Source of the DNA: Variovorax paradoxus
Lineage (GTDB): Bacteria > Pseudomonadota > Gammaproteobacteria > Burkholderiales > Burkholderiaceae_C
DNA: 64,000 bases
NCBI RefSeq assembly: GCF_009498455.1
Contig: NZ_CP045644.1
Span: forward strand, 2,855,001 to 2,919,000
Reading direction: 5' to 3'
Numbering within the stretch: position 1 is the stretch's first letter; each line of letters opens with the position of its first letter. The position numbers and the translations under genes are program-made. A model generated the notes under the pieces. It was given only the letters and a program-made list of their open reading frames with translations. It did not search any database and had not been told where the DNA came from. Below are positions 54,814 through 63,627 of the stretch, in pieces.

Positions 54814-55587
54814 ATGACGACAGACACCATCCTCGAAGTTCGCGGCATCTCCAAGCGTTTCGGCGGCCTGCAGGCCCTCTCCGACGTGGGCATCACCATC
54901 AAGCGCGGGCAGGTCTACGGCCTGATCGGGCCCAACGGCGCCGGCAAGACGACTTTCTTCAACGTGATCACCGGGCTGTACACGCCCGACAGCGGCACCT
55001 TCGAGCTGGCCGGCAAGCCCTACCAGCCGACGGCCGTGCACGAAGTGGCCAAGGCCGGCATTGCACGCACCTTCCAGAACATCCGCCTCTTCGCCGAAAT
55101 GACGGCGCTCGAGAACGTGATGGTCGGGCGCCACATCCGCACGCACTCGGGCGTGTTCGGCGCGATGCTGCGCACCAAGGGTTTCAAGGCCGAAGAAGCG
55201 GCCATCGCCAAGCGCGCACAAGAGCTGCTCGACTACGTGGGCATCGGCAAGTTCGCCGACTACAAGGCGCGCACGCTGAGCTACGGCGACCAGCGCCGCC
55301 TCGAGATCGCCCGCGCACTGGCCACCGACCCCCAGCTCATCGCGCTGGACGAACCGGCCGCCGGCATGAACTCGACCGAGAAGGTCCTGTTGCGCGAGCT
55401 CATCGACCGCATCCGCAAGGACAACCGCACGATCCTGATCATCGAACACGACGTCAAGCTCATCATGGGCCTGTGCGACCGCGTCACCGTGCTCGACTAC
55501 GGCAAGCAGATTGCCGAGGGCAACCCGGTCGAGGTACAGAAGAACGAAAAGGTGATCGAGGCCTACCTCGGCACCGGAGGACATTGA
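54814..55587 (+). CDS. livG: Branched-chain amino acid ABC transporter ATP-binding protein LivG
   Basis: 257 residues. Walker A GPNGAGKT (39-46), signature LSYGDQRRLEIARAL, Walker B LIALDEPAAGMN, then IEHDVKLIMGLCDRVTVLDYG, the LivG C-terminal pattern. It drives import with LivF. Starts 17 bases after livM with AGGAAAC upstream. Confidence 0.96.
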   Translation: MTTDTILEVRGISKRFGGLQALSDVGITIKRGQVYGLIGPNGAGKTTFFNVITGLYTPDSGTFELAGKPYQPTAVHEVAKAGIARTFQNIRLFAEMTALENVMVGRHIRTHSGVFGAMLRTKGFKAEEAAIAKRAQELLDYVGIGKFADYKARTLSYGDQRRLEIARALATDPQLIALDEPAAGMNSTEKVLLRELIDRIRKDNRTILIIEHDVKLIMGLCDRVTVLDYGKQIAEGNPVEVQKNEKVIEAYLGTGGH

Positions 55588-55588
55588 G

Positions 55589-56365
55589 ATGAGCACCGCA
55601 GAAGCAACGATGGCAACCACGACGGCAGCGGCTGCAGCCGCCAAGGCCGCAGGCAAGAACCTGCTCAAGGTCCGCGGCCTGAAGGTCGGCTACGGCGGCA
55701 TCCAGGCCGTGAAGGGCGTGGACTTCGACGTGTTCGAGGGCGAGCTGGTCTCGCTCATCGGCTCCAACGGCGCCGGCAAGACCACCACCATGAAGGCCAT
55801 CACCGGCACGCTGCCGGCCGGCGCGGGCGAGATCGAATTCATGGGCCGCAGCATCAAGGGCCGCGGCGCCTGGGACCTGGTGGGCGAGGGCCTCGTGATG
55901 GTGCCCGAGGGCCGCGGCGTGTTCACGCGCATGACGATCACCGAGAACCTGCAGATCGGTGCCTACATCCGCAACGACAAGGCCGAGATCGCGAGCGACA
56001 TGGAGCGCGTGTTCGTGACCTTCCCGCGCCTGCGCGAGCGCAAGGACCAGCTGGCCGGCACGATGTCGGGCGGCGAACAGCAGATGCTGGCCATGGGCCG
56101 CGCGCTCATGGCGCGCCCGAAGGTGCTGCTGCTCGACGAACCCACCATGGGCCTGTCGCCGATCATGTGCGACAAGATCTTCGAGGTGGTGCAGACCGTG
56201 GCCTCGCAAGGCGTCACGATCCTGCTGGTGGAACAGAACGCCAACCGCGCGCTGCAACTGGCCGACCGTGGCTACGTGATGGAGTCGGGCCTCATCACGA
56301 TGAACGGCGACGCCAAGGAACTGCTGCGCGATCCGCGCGTGCGCGCCGCCTACCTCGGCGAGTAA
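55589..56365 (+). CDS. livF: Branched-chain amino acid ABC transporter ATP-binding protein LivF
   Basis: 258 residues. Walker A GSNGAGKT, signature MSGGEQQMLAMGRALM, Walker B VLLLDEPTMGLSP. An alanine-rich 25-residue N-terminal extension precedes the usual start of the domain (LLKVRGLKVGYGG). It begins one base after the livG stop. Last gene; a terminator follows at 56383. Confidence 0.96.
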   Translation: MSTAEATMATTTAAAAAAKAAGKNLLKVRGLKVGYGGIQAVKGVDFDVFEGELVSLIGSNGAGKTTTMKAITGTLPAGAGEIEFMGRSIKGRGAWDLVGEGLVMVPEGRGVFTRMTITENLQIGAYIRNDKAEIASDMERVFVTFPRLRERKDQLAGTMSGGEQQMLAMGRALMARPKVLLLDEPTMGLSPIMCDKIFEVVQTVASQGVTILLVEQNANRALQLADRGYVMESGLITMNGDAKELLRDPRVRAAYLGE

Positions 56366-56382
56366 GCACCAGCCAGTGCCAA

Positions 56383-56419
56383 CCGGCCAGCACCGCCGAG
56401 CGCGGTGGCTGGCCGTTTT
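56383..56419. terminator. Terminator between livF and the molybdenum hydroxylase
   Basis: Arms CGGCCAGCACCGC and GCGGTGGCTGGCCG (one bulge) around a short loop, followed by TTTT on the plus strand and preceded by AA on the left. It separates the convergent units. Confidence 0.8.
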
Positions 56420-56424
56420 GACGT

Positions 56425-56883
56425 CTATCCCATCATCGCGGCGGCGGCCTTGATCGCCTCGCGGATGCGGCCGTAGGTGCCGCAGCGGCAGACGTTCTCG
56501 ATGGCGTCGATGTCGGCGTCCGTCGGGGTGCGCGTGCGGCGCAGCAGGTCGACCGCGGCCATGATCTGGCCCGGCTGGCAGAAGCCGCACTGCGGCACGT
56601 CCAGGTTCATCCAGGCCTGCTGCACCGGGTGCAGCGTGTTGCCGTTGGCCAGGCCTTCGATGGTCGTCACCTGGCGGCCGCGCACGTCGGACACGCGCAC
56701 CGAGCAGGTCGTCACGGCCTTGCCGTCGACGTGGCAGGTGCAGGCCTTGCACACGTTGATGCCGCAGCCGTACTTCGGGCCGGTGATGCCGAGCTTGTCA
56801 CGCAGCACCCACAGCAGCGCCAGGTCGTCGGGCGCCTCGACGTCGACGTTCTGGCCGTTCACCTTGAAAGATTGCACAGGCAT
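56425..56883 (-). CDS. Molybdenum hydroxylase small subunit (2Fe-2S, IorA-like)
   Basis: 152 residues. A plant-type 2Fe-2S set C40, C45, C48, C60 and a second set C99, C102, C132, C134 (CGFCQPGQ, CRCGTYGR), exactly the two-cluster pattern of xanthine dehydrogenase small subunits. Resembles IorA of isoquinoline 1-oxidoreductase. It passes electrons from the Mo subunit encoded just upstream, 11 bases away. No third FAD subunit is present. Confidence 0.93.
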   Translation of the reverse strand: MPVQSFKVNGQNVDVEAPDDLALLWVLRDKLGITGPKYGCGINVCKACTCHVDGKAVTTCSVRVSDVRGRQVTTIEGLANGNTLHPVQQAWMNLDVPQCGFCQPGQIMAAVDLLRRTRTPTDADIDAIENVCRCGTYGRIREAIKAAAAMMG

Positions 56884-56894
56884 GGTGGGTCTCC

Positions 56895-59090
56895 TCAGGC
56901 GGGAATCGGAACGTTGACGGGCGTGGGCAGCTTGCCCGGCGGGATCGGCGTGAAGTCGACCGGAAAGTTCAGCGGGAAGCTGCGCGGCTTGATGCCGGTG
57001 GCGCGCCCGTAGGCGTTGGCAATGGCGCCCGAACTCGCCGACAGGCCGACCTCGCCCAGGCCGCCGATGGCCTCGCCGTTGGCCGGCATGATGATGATCT
57101 TCACGTCCTTCGGGTAGTGCTTCATGCGCGAGAAGTGGTACTGCGAGTAGCTGCCTTCCAGCGGCAGGCCGTTCTGGATGTGCAGGCCTGCGGTGAGCAC
57201 CAGCGCGATCGATTCGCACAGGCCGCCCTGCAGCTGCGCCTCGATGCCCGAGGGGTTGATCGGCGTGCCGACATCGATGGCGATGGTCGCGCGCACCACG
57301 CGGGCCTGCGCCGGCACGCGCGCGTCGATCTCGACGATGCAGGCCGTGAACGACTTCGACTCCTGGTGCACCGCCACGCCCTGCGCAAAGCCCGCCGGCA
57401 TCGCCTTGCCCCACTGCGCGGCCTCCGCCACCGCCTTCAGCACCGCGCGGGCGCGCGGCAGGCGCAGGTACTCGAGCCGGAACGCGATCGGGTCCTTGCG
57501 CGCGGCGCGGGCCATCTCGTCAACAAGGATCTCTTCCACCAGTCGCGCGGGCTGGATGTGCACCGAGCGGTAGGAGCAGGTGTTCATGTCCATCGCCACC
57601 GGCGTCAGCAGCTTGGTCGTGACGCCGAAGTTGTACGGCGAGGTCACCATGGTCTTGAACATCACCTGCTCGATCGCGAAGTTGCCCACCGTCTGCGGGA
57701 AGGCATTGGGCAGCGCGATGGCGGCGGCCTCGAGCATGTTGCCGAAGCCATGGCGCGTGTCCAGGCGCACGCTGGCGATGCGCTGCTCGAAGGCGATGAC
57801 CTGGCCCAGCAGCATCGTGGCGCGCGCCTTCTGGTAGATCGGCGGGCGGATGCGCGTGTGGCGCATGTCGTCGGTGCGGTGGTACATCAGGCGGCAGGGG
57901 CGCCCGAGCGCCTTCGACACCTGGATCGCCTGCAGCACCGGGTCCCAGAACAGGCGCCGCCCGAAGGAGCCGCCCGAGGGCACCGCATGCACGACCACCT
58001 TGTTCAGCGGCAGGCCCAGTTCGGCGGCCACCGCCTGCTGGGTGACGATGGGGCTCTGCAGTCCGGCCCAGATTTCGGCGCGGTCCGCTCGCACGTCGGC
58101 AATCGCACATTCGACTTCCATCGGGCAGTGCGCGGCCGGCGCGAACTCGAACTCGGCCTCGACCGTCAGCGCGCCCAGCGGCGGCAGCGCAAAGGGCAGC
58201 AATGACGATTTCAGCTTGCGCATGATGGTCGCGTTCGATTCGCCGTCGAGCGGACCCGCGGCCCAAGTCACGTCGAGCGCGTTCACCGCCGCCCAGGCCT
58301 GCCCGAAGGTCTCGGCCATCACGGCCACGCCCGGCGGCGTCGGTGTGATGCCGTTGGTCGACGGAATCGGCACCACGCCGATCACGCCCGGCATCGCCAT
58401 CACCGTGTTCATGTTGTTGATGCCGACGAACTTGCCGTTGATGGTCGGCGGGCGCCGCACCATCGTCGGCTTGGCATTGGGCACGGCCTGGTCGAGCGTG
58501 AACTTCTTGCGTCCGGTGACGATGTCGAGCGCATCGAGCCGCGTCACGCGCTGGCCGACCACCGAGGGCGTCGAGCCCGAGAGCAGGCCGCCGAGGCCGC
58601 CCAGCATCGGCATGCCCGCGTGCATCGAGCGCACGCTCGACGAGCCGCCCGTGAGCTGGTTCCAGATCAGCTCGGGGCTCGCGTCGGCCGACGTGACTTC
58701 GATCGCGCTCAGCGGCAGGCGCAGCTTGTCGGCCAGCATCATCGCGCTGGCCGTGGCGATGCCCTGGCCCACCTCGAGCCGCGGCAGCGCGAGCCGCACG
58801 CGGCCGTCGCCGGTGTTCGTCACCTTCACGAGCGGCATGGTCGGCAGCGACGTGAGCGTGACCGCATCGCCGATGTCGATCAGGTCGGTGGTGTCGGGCG
58901 GCGTCATCGGCAGCAGCGCGGCGACTGCGGCGGCGGGCGCCGTGAGGGCGCCGAGCCCCGCGATGCCCGCCGCCGCCGATGCCAGCGGCGCGGCCGTGGC
59001 GTAGCCGAGCACATCGCGCCGGCGCAGGCCGTGCCCATCCCCGTCGTCCGGTCCGCGCGCGGGGCGCGGGTCCTTGTTCGAACGCTTCAT
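56895..59090 (-). CDS. Molybdenum hydroxylase large subunit (IorB-like, Tat-exported)
   Basis: 731 residues. A twin-arginine signal (R23-R-R-D-V-L-G) followed by a hydrophobic stretch marks Tat export to the periplasm. The molybdopterin-cytosine-dinucleotide domain shows GGSFGRRL, GGLGEVGL and related family patterns. Similar to isoquinoline 1-oxidoreductase or aldehyde oxidoreductase beta subunits. The substrate (N-heterocycle or aldehyde) is not determinable. Divergent from a Crp/Fnr gene; a perfect palindrome lies between them. Confidence 0.9.
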   Translation of the reverse strand: MKRSNKDPRPARGPDDGDGHGLRRRDVLGYATAAPLASAAAGIAGLGALTAPAAAVAALLPMTPPDTTDLIDIGDAVTLTSLPTMPLVKVTNTGDGRVRLALPRLEVGQGIATASAMMLADKLRLPLSAIEVTSADASPELIWNQLTGGSSSVRSMHAGMPMLGGLGGLLSGSTPSVVGQRVTRLDALDIVTGRKKFTLDQAVPNAKPTMVRRPPTINGKFVGINNMNTVMAMPGVIGVVPIPSTNGITPTPPGVAVMAETFGQAWAAVNALDVTWAAGPLDGESNATIMRKLKSSLLPFALPPLGALTVEAEFEFAPAAHCPMEVECAIADVRADRAEIWAGLQSPIVTQQAVAAELGLPLNKVVVHAVPSGGSFGRRLFWDPVLQAIQVSKALGRPCRLMYHRTDDMRHTRIRPPIYQKARATMLLGQVIAFEQRIASVRLDTRHGFGNMLEAAAIALPNAFPQTVGNFAIEQVMFKTMVTSPYNFGVTTKLLTPVAMDMNTCSYRSVHIQPARLVEEILVDEMARAARKDPIAFRLEYLRLPRARAVLKAVAEAAQWGKAMPAGFAQGVAVHQESKSFTACIVEIDARVPAQARVVRATIAIDVGTPINPSGIEAQLQGGLCESIALVLTAGLHIQNGLPLEGSYSQYHFSRMKHYPKDVKIIIMPANGEAIGGLGEVGLSASSGAIANAYGRATGIKPRSFPLNFPVDFTPIPPGKLPTPVNVPIPA

Positions 59091-59149
59091 CGTTGTCTCC
59101 TTGTTGTTTGGCGAACGCGAATGACTGTGGCACCATCGCCGCGCCGAAG

Positions 59150-59167
59150 ATGTCGTTGCAACGACAT
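59150..59167. promoter_or_regulatory. 18-base perfect palindrome between divergent genes
   Basis: ATGTCGTTGCAACGACAT is perfectly symmetrical, midway between the molybdenum hydroxylase (start 59090) and the Crp/Fnr regulator (start 59247). It is the probable binding site of the adjacent regulator or of another dimeric factor, controlling both. Confidence 0.8.
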
Positions 59168-59246
59168 TTCTTACGGTACCCCGCCGACCGGCGCCTGCGA
59201 CGGATCGGCCGATGCGATGTCACGAGGGAAGACAGCAGGAGGCGCG

Positions 59247-60029
59247 ATGTCGGACGCGTTGGAGAACATGCTCCGCGAGAGCTTGTGGGCGCGCTCGCTC
59301 ACGGACGACGAACTCGATCGCGTCGTGCAGGAGTCGCACGAGCGCGTGGTGCCGGCCGGAGGCTTCGTCGTGCGACGCGGCGAACCCGCGGATCACTGGA
59401 TCGGCGTGATCGATGGCCTCATGAAGATGTCGGTGTCGCTGCCCGACGGGCGCGTGTCCACGTTCACCGGCGTGACCGCCGGCGGCTGGGGCGGCGAAGG
59501 CTCGCTGCTCACGCCCGGATGCTGGCGCTACGACGGCGTGGCGCTGCGGCCGACGCGCGTGGCCTGCGTGCCGCGACACAGCTTTGAGCGGCTGATGTCC
59601 ACCAGCATCGACTTCAATCGGTTTCTGTTGTTACACATCAATGCGCGACTGAGCCTGTTCATCGGTCTCATGGAATTCGATCGGCTGCTCGGCCCCGACG
59701 CGCGCGTGGCGCGCTGCCTGGCGAGTCTGTTCGACCCCATCCTCTACCCGCGCGCAACGCGTTTCGTGCGGCTGAGCCAGGACGAGATCGGCCTCTTGTC
59801 GGCCGTGTCGCGCCAGCGTGCCAACCGTGCGCTGCACGCACTGCAGCGCGACGGCCTGTTGCGCATCGAACACGGCGGCGTGGAAGTGCTCGACCTCGCG
59901 GGCCTGCGCACGTACCAGGGCGGGGCGGCGGAAGCGGCGGCGGCCGTTGCTGCGGCCACCGACACGGAAGCGAGCGCGGAAGCGCCCTTGGACGACCTCG
60001 TCAGTCCACCTTCGCCCCGGTGGCCTTGA
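59247..60029 (+). CDS. Crp/Fnr-family transcriptional regulator
   Basis: 260 residues. Beta-roll sensor domain (about 20-130), dimer helix, then a winged helix with LSQDEIGLLSAVSRQRANRALHALQRDGLL, which differs from both the FNR (ExxSR) and CRP (RExxxR) recognition helices. No cysteine cluster. AGCAGGAGG precedes the ATG. The C-terminal 35 residues are low-complexity. It is the probable regulator of the divergent hydroxylase. The 3' end overlaps the convergent Bug gene by 29 bases. Confidence 0.88.
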   Translation: MSDALENMLRESLWARSLTDDELDRVVQESHERVVPAGGFVVRRGEPADHWIGVIDGLMKMSVSLPDGRVSTFTGVTAGGWGGEGSLLTPGCWRYDGVALRPTRVACVPRHSFERLMSTSIDFNRFLLLHINARLSLFIGLMEFDRLLGPDARVARCLASLFDPILYPRATRFVRLSQDEIGLLSAVSRQRANRALHALQRDGLLRIEHGGVEVLDLAGLRTYQGGAAEAAAAVAAATDTEASAEAPLDDLVSPPSPRWP

Positions 60030-60978
60030 CCACCTTCTCGTACTTGATCAGTTCGCTCTTCATGAAGCTGCCGAACTGCTCGGACGAATTGCCGACCGGC
60101 TCGGCCAGCATCGAGGCGAAACGGGTCTTCGTTTCCGGCGCGTTCAGCGCGGCGACGAAGGCCTGATTGAGCTTTGCCACCACGTCGGGCGGCGTGCCGG
60201 CCGGTGCGACCAGGCCCCACCACGTGTCGATCGAGAAGCCCTTGAGCGTGTCGGCCACGGGCGGCACGTCGGGCAGGGCGTTGCTGCGCTTGAGTGTCGT
60301 GACCGCGATCGCCTTCAGCTTGCCCGAGCGGATGTTCGGCGCGGCCGTGGCGAGGTTGTCGAAGTTGAAGTCGACCTGACCCGACAGCAGCGCCAGCTGC
60401 GCCGGGTTGCCGCCGTTGTACGGAATGTGCACCGCGAAGATGCCCGCTTCTTTCTTGAACAGCTCGCCCGCGAGGTGCCCGGCGCTGCCGTTGCCGCCGC
60501 TGCCGTAGTTGAGCTTGGCGGGGTTGGCCTTGGCGTAGCGGATCAGGTCGGCCAGCGTGCGGATGTTCAGGCGGTTGGCCGTCTCGGCGTTCATCACCAG
60601 CACGTTGGGCACGCGCACCATCTGCGTGATCGGCGCGAAGTCGGTCGCGGCGTTGAACGGCATCTTGCTGTACAGCCACGGGTTCACCGCGTTCGTGGCC
60701 GTGGCCGCGATGCCGATCGTGAGGCCGTCTGCCGGCGCCTTGGCGACGAAGTCGGCGCCGATGTTGCCGCCCGCGCCGGGCTTGTTGTCGATGATGACCG
60801 GTCCGCCCAGCGTGTCCTTCACCTGCTCGGCCAGGATGCGCGCCGTGTTGTCGATCGGGCCACCGGCCGCATAGGGCACCACGAGGCGGATCGGGCGATG
60901 TTGCTGGGCTGCGGCATGGCCGGTGCCGAGCACTGCGGCGCCGGCGATCAGGGTCAGGAGGAAGTGTCTCGTCTTCAT
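60001..60978 (-). CDS. Bug-family tripartite tricarboxylate transporter substrate-binding protein
   Basis: 325 residues with a signal peptide ending GHAAAQ. The Bug fold patterns IRLVVPYAAGGPIDN, VIIDNKPGAGGNIGADFVA and LNYGSGGNGSAGHLAGELF are clear. The carrier genes tctA/tctB are not nearby, as for most Bug proteins in Comamonadaceae and Alcaligenaceae. The ligand (a carboxylate or aromatic acid) is unknown. On the minus strand, 37 bases beyond the ferredoxin-reductase gene's stop. Confidence 0.92.
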   Translation of the reverse strand: MKTRHFLLTLIAGAAVLGTGHAAAQQHRPIRLVVPYAAGGPIDNTARILAEQVKDTLGGPVIIDNKPGAGGNIGADFVAKAPADGLTIGIAATATNAVNPWLYSKMPFNAATDFAPITQMVRVPNVLVMNAETANRLNIRTLADLIRYAKANPAKLNYGSGGNGSAGHLAGELFKKEAGIFAVHIPYNGGNPAQLALLSGQVDFNFDNLATAAPNIRSGKLKAIAVTTLKRSNALPDVPPVADTLKGFSIDTWWGLVAPAGTPPDVVAKLNQAFVAALNAPETKTRFASMLAEPVGNSSEQFGSFMKSELIKYEKVVKATGAKVD

Positions 60979-61015
60979 GTTGTTCTGCTGGAAAGGAAAA
61001 GGGGAACGCGAAGGC

Positions 61016-62080
61016 TCAGGGCAGCGCCTTGTCGGCTTCGGTGGTGAACGCGTCGGCGAAGAATTCTTCTTCGGGCAGGCCGGCCAAGGCCACGTAGTCG
61101 CGCTTGGCCGAGTCGACCACGATCGGCGCGCCGCAGGCATACACCTGGTGGCCCGACAGGTCCGCGAAGTCTTCCAGCACGGCCTGGTGGACGAAGCCCG
61201 TGCGGCCGGTCCAGTTGTCTTCGGGCGTGGCGTTCGACACCACGGGCACGTAGCGCAGGTTCGGCATCTCGGCCAGCTGCGCGCGCAGCCAGCCGTCCAT
61301 GTACAGGTCTTCGGGGCGGCGCCCGCCCCAGTACAGCGTGGCGGGCCGCTCGATGCCCTTGAACTTCATGTGCTCGAGCAGTGCCTTGATCGGCGCGAAG
61401 CCCGTGCCCGAGGCCAGCAGGATCAGCGGCTTGTCGGAGTCCTCGCGCAGGAAGAAGCTGCCGAACGGGCCTTCGATGCGCAGGATTTCCTTTTCCTTCA
61501 TCGCGCCGAAGACGTGGTCGGTGAACTTGCCGCCCGGCAGGTGCCGCAGGTGCAGTTCGAGGCCCGTGCCCGGCACGGCCACCGTGTGCGGCGCATTGGC
61601 CATCGAGTAGCTGCGGCGCGCGCCGTCGCGCAATATGAATTCGACGTACTGGCCCGCGTAGAACTGCAGCGGCTCGCCGGCCGGCAGCTGCAGGCGCAGC
61701 AGGATCACGTCGTGCGACTGGCGCGTGAGCGCCATCACGCGCACCGGCATCTTGCGGATCGGCAGCGCGCCGGCCTCGGTGACCTGGCGCGACTCCAGCA
61801 CCACGTCGCTCGTCGGGTGGGCGCAGCAGGTCAGCACGTAGCCGGCCAGTTGCTCCTCGGCGCTCAGCGCCTTGCTCTGGTGCGGGCCGAGCGTGACCTC
61901 GCCCGACAGCTTCTTGCACTTGCAGGAACCGCAGGCGCCGTCCTTGCAGCCGTAGGGGAGGCCGATGCCCTGGCGGATGCCTGCCGCGAGGATCGTCTCG
62001 TCGCCCTGGACCACGAAATGGCGCCCGCTGGGTTCGACGGTGATGGAAAAGCCCGCTTCGTGCGGCGCTGTAGCAGTCAT
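61016..62080 (-). CDS. CDP-6-deoxy-delta-3,4-glucoseen reductase-like / ferredoxin reductase
   Basis: 354 residues. An N-terminal plant-type ferredoxin domain with C45-x4-C50-x2-C53 and Cys85, then an FAD domain (RRSYSMANAP) and an NAD domain (GTGFAPIKALLEHM, ending CGAPIVVDSAKRDY). Usually annotated as CDP-6-deoxy-delta-3,4-glucoseen reductase in Burkholderiales, but that label rests on the family, and no deoxysugar genes are near. A general NAD(P)H-dependent electron donor is equally likely. It may be co-transcribed with the Bug gene. Confidence 0.88.
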   Translation of the reverse strand: MTATAPHEAGFSITVEPSGRHFVVQGDETILAAGIRQGIGLPYGCKDGACGSCKCKKLSGEVTLGPHQSKALSAEEQLAGYVLTCCAHPTSDVVLESRQVTEAGALPIRKMPVRVMALTRQSHDVILLRLQLPAGEPLQFYAGQYVEFILRDGARRSYSMANAPHTVAVPGTGLELHLRHLPGGKFTDHVFGAMKEKEILRIEGPFGSFFLREDSDKPLILLASGTGFAPIKALLEHMKFKGIERPATLYWGGRRPEDLYMDGWLRAQLAEMPNLRYVPVVSNATPEDNWTGRTGFVHQAVLEDFADLSGHQVYACGAPIVVDSAKRDYVALAGLPEEEFFADAFTTEADKALP

Positions 62081-62153
62081 CGGTATTCTTCGGGGGTGAA
62101 CTTTCCCGGCTGCGTGCGGCCGGGACAACTGAAAAGAGACAGGAACCCGGATT

Positions 62154-63089
62154 TTGCCTTCAATCAATAGCCCCTCCGGCGCACTGCCGGCCCGGTTCCG
62201 GCGCGAGCGCCTGCTGATCGTCGGCTGCGGCGACATCGGCCAGCGCGTGGCGCGCGACCTGCGCGGGCGCATGCAGCTGGTCGCACTCACGTCCTCGGCC
62301 GACCGCGTCGCGGCGCTGCGCGCGGCCGGCATCCGGCCTCTGGTGGGCAACCTGGACGACAGCGCCACCCTGCGCCGGCTGGCAGGCATCGCGACCCGCG
62401 TGCTGCACCTGGCGCCGCCCGCGCGGGACGGCGGCGCGGCCTGGTGGCGCGACCAGCGCACCGTGTCGCTGATGCAGGCGCTGCGGCTGCGCTCGCTGCC
62501 TTCGGCGCTGGTCTACGGCTCGACCAGCGGCGTGTACGGCGACTGCGGCGGCGCGCGCGTGAGCGAAACGCGCGGCGTGCGCCCCGACACGCCGCGCTCC
62601 CACCGGCGCGTCGATGCCGAGCGCGCCGTGCGCTGGTTCGGCCGCAGCACCGGCGTGCGCACCAGCATCCTGCGCATTCCGGGCATCTACGCACCCGACC
62701 GCGAAAACGGCACCCCGCGCGGCCGCCTGGAGCGCGGCACGCCGGTGCTGCGCCGCGAGGACGACGTCTACACCAGCCACATCCACGCCGACGACCTCGC
62801 GCGCGCCTGCATGGCGGCCCTGTTCCGCGGCAAGCCCCAACGCGTGGTGCACGCGTCGGACGACACCGAACTGCGCATGGGCGACTACTTCGACCTGGCC
62901 GCCGATCTCTACGGTATGCCCCGCCCGCCGCGCGTGGCGCGCGACGAGGCGCAGCGGCAATTGCCGGTGCAACTGCTGAGCTTCATGGGCGAATCGCGCC
63001 GGCTCGACAACACGCGGCTCAAGCGTGAGCTGCGCGTGCGGCTGGCGCACCCGACGGTGCATACCGGGCTGCAGCCTGCGCAAGCCTGA
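62154..63089 (+). CDS. NAD-dependent epimerase/dehydratase family protein (YeeZ-like)
   Basis: 311 residues from a TTG start. The Rossmann motif LLIVGCGDIGQRVARDL is present, but the usual YxxxK catalytic pair of SDRs is not evident (GSTSGVYGDCGG, then HRRVDAERAV). This GCGDIG type occurs in the YeeZ/atypical SDR group with unknown function. TTG at 62154 is the only start before the Rossmann fold and has AGGAA upstream. Divergent from the reductase; followed by a RidA gene. Confidence 0.82.
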   Translation: MPSINSPSGALPARFRRERLLIVGCGDIGQRVARDLRGRMQLVALTSSADRVAALRAAGIRPLVGNLDDSATLRRLAGIATRVLHLAPPARDGGAAWWRDQRTVSLMQALRLRSLPSALVYGSTSGVYGDCGGARVSETRGVRPDTPRSHRRVDAERAVRWFGRSTGVRTSILRIPGIYAPDRENGTPRGRLERGTPVLRREDDVYTSHIHADDLARACMAALFRGKPQRVVHASDDTELRMGDYFDLAADLYGMPRPPRVARDEAQRQLPVQLLSFMGESRRLDNTRLKRELRVRLAHPTVHTGLQPAQA

Positions 63090-63102
63090 AAGGACGCGAC
63101 CC

Positions 63103-63525
63103 GTGAGCAAACAAAGTGTCCGCGTCCCCGACGGCCATCCGACCTTCGGCTCGACCGCCGTCTTCGACACCTTCAAGTACGCGCCCGGCGTCAAGGCCGG
63201 CGGCCTGCTGTTCGTGGCGGGGCAGGTCGGCCTGCGTGCGGACGGCAGCGTGCCCGAGAGCGCCGCGGAGCAGGCCGACTGGGCCTTCCGGCGGCTGGGC
63301 GTCGTGCTGGAAAGCGCGGGGCTCGGTTTTGCCGACCTGGTGGAGATCGTGAGCTACCACGTCGACGTCGGCAGCGAACTCGCGGGCTTTCGCGAAGTGA
63401 AGGACCGCTACATCACGGAGGATTTTCCGGCGTGGACGATCCTCGGCGTGGCGGCGCTGGCGCGGCCGGCGCTGCGGGTGGAGATTCGGGCGGTGGCGGC
63501 GTTGAGGGCCGCGCAGGCGGGCTGA
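63103..63525 (+). CDS. RidA family protein (YjgF/YER057c/UK114)
   Basis: 140 residues from GTG (63103). RidA-type core with LLFVAGQVGLRADG, the active-site arginine within ALRVEIRAVAAL and a trimer-forming fold. RidA deaminates reactive enamine/imine intermediates. It is 13 bases after the epimerase gene and probably co-transcribed. A 102-base gap follows with no clear gene. Confidence 0.9.
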   Translation: MSKQSVRVPDGHPTFGSTAVFDTFKYAPGVKAGGLLFVAGQVGLRADGSVPESAAEQADWAFRRLGVVLESAGLGFADLVEIVSYHVDVGSELAGFREVKDRYITEDFPAWTILGVAALARPALRVEIRAVAALRAAQAG

Positions 63526-63627
63526 CCGAAGCGGGAGCCCCGGGGCCGGCATCGCAGACCGAGCCGGGCGTACCATGGCGCGACGAGTTCCAGATCGAAA
63601 TCGATCGAAGCGAAGCGGACGAAACGT

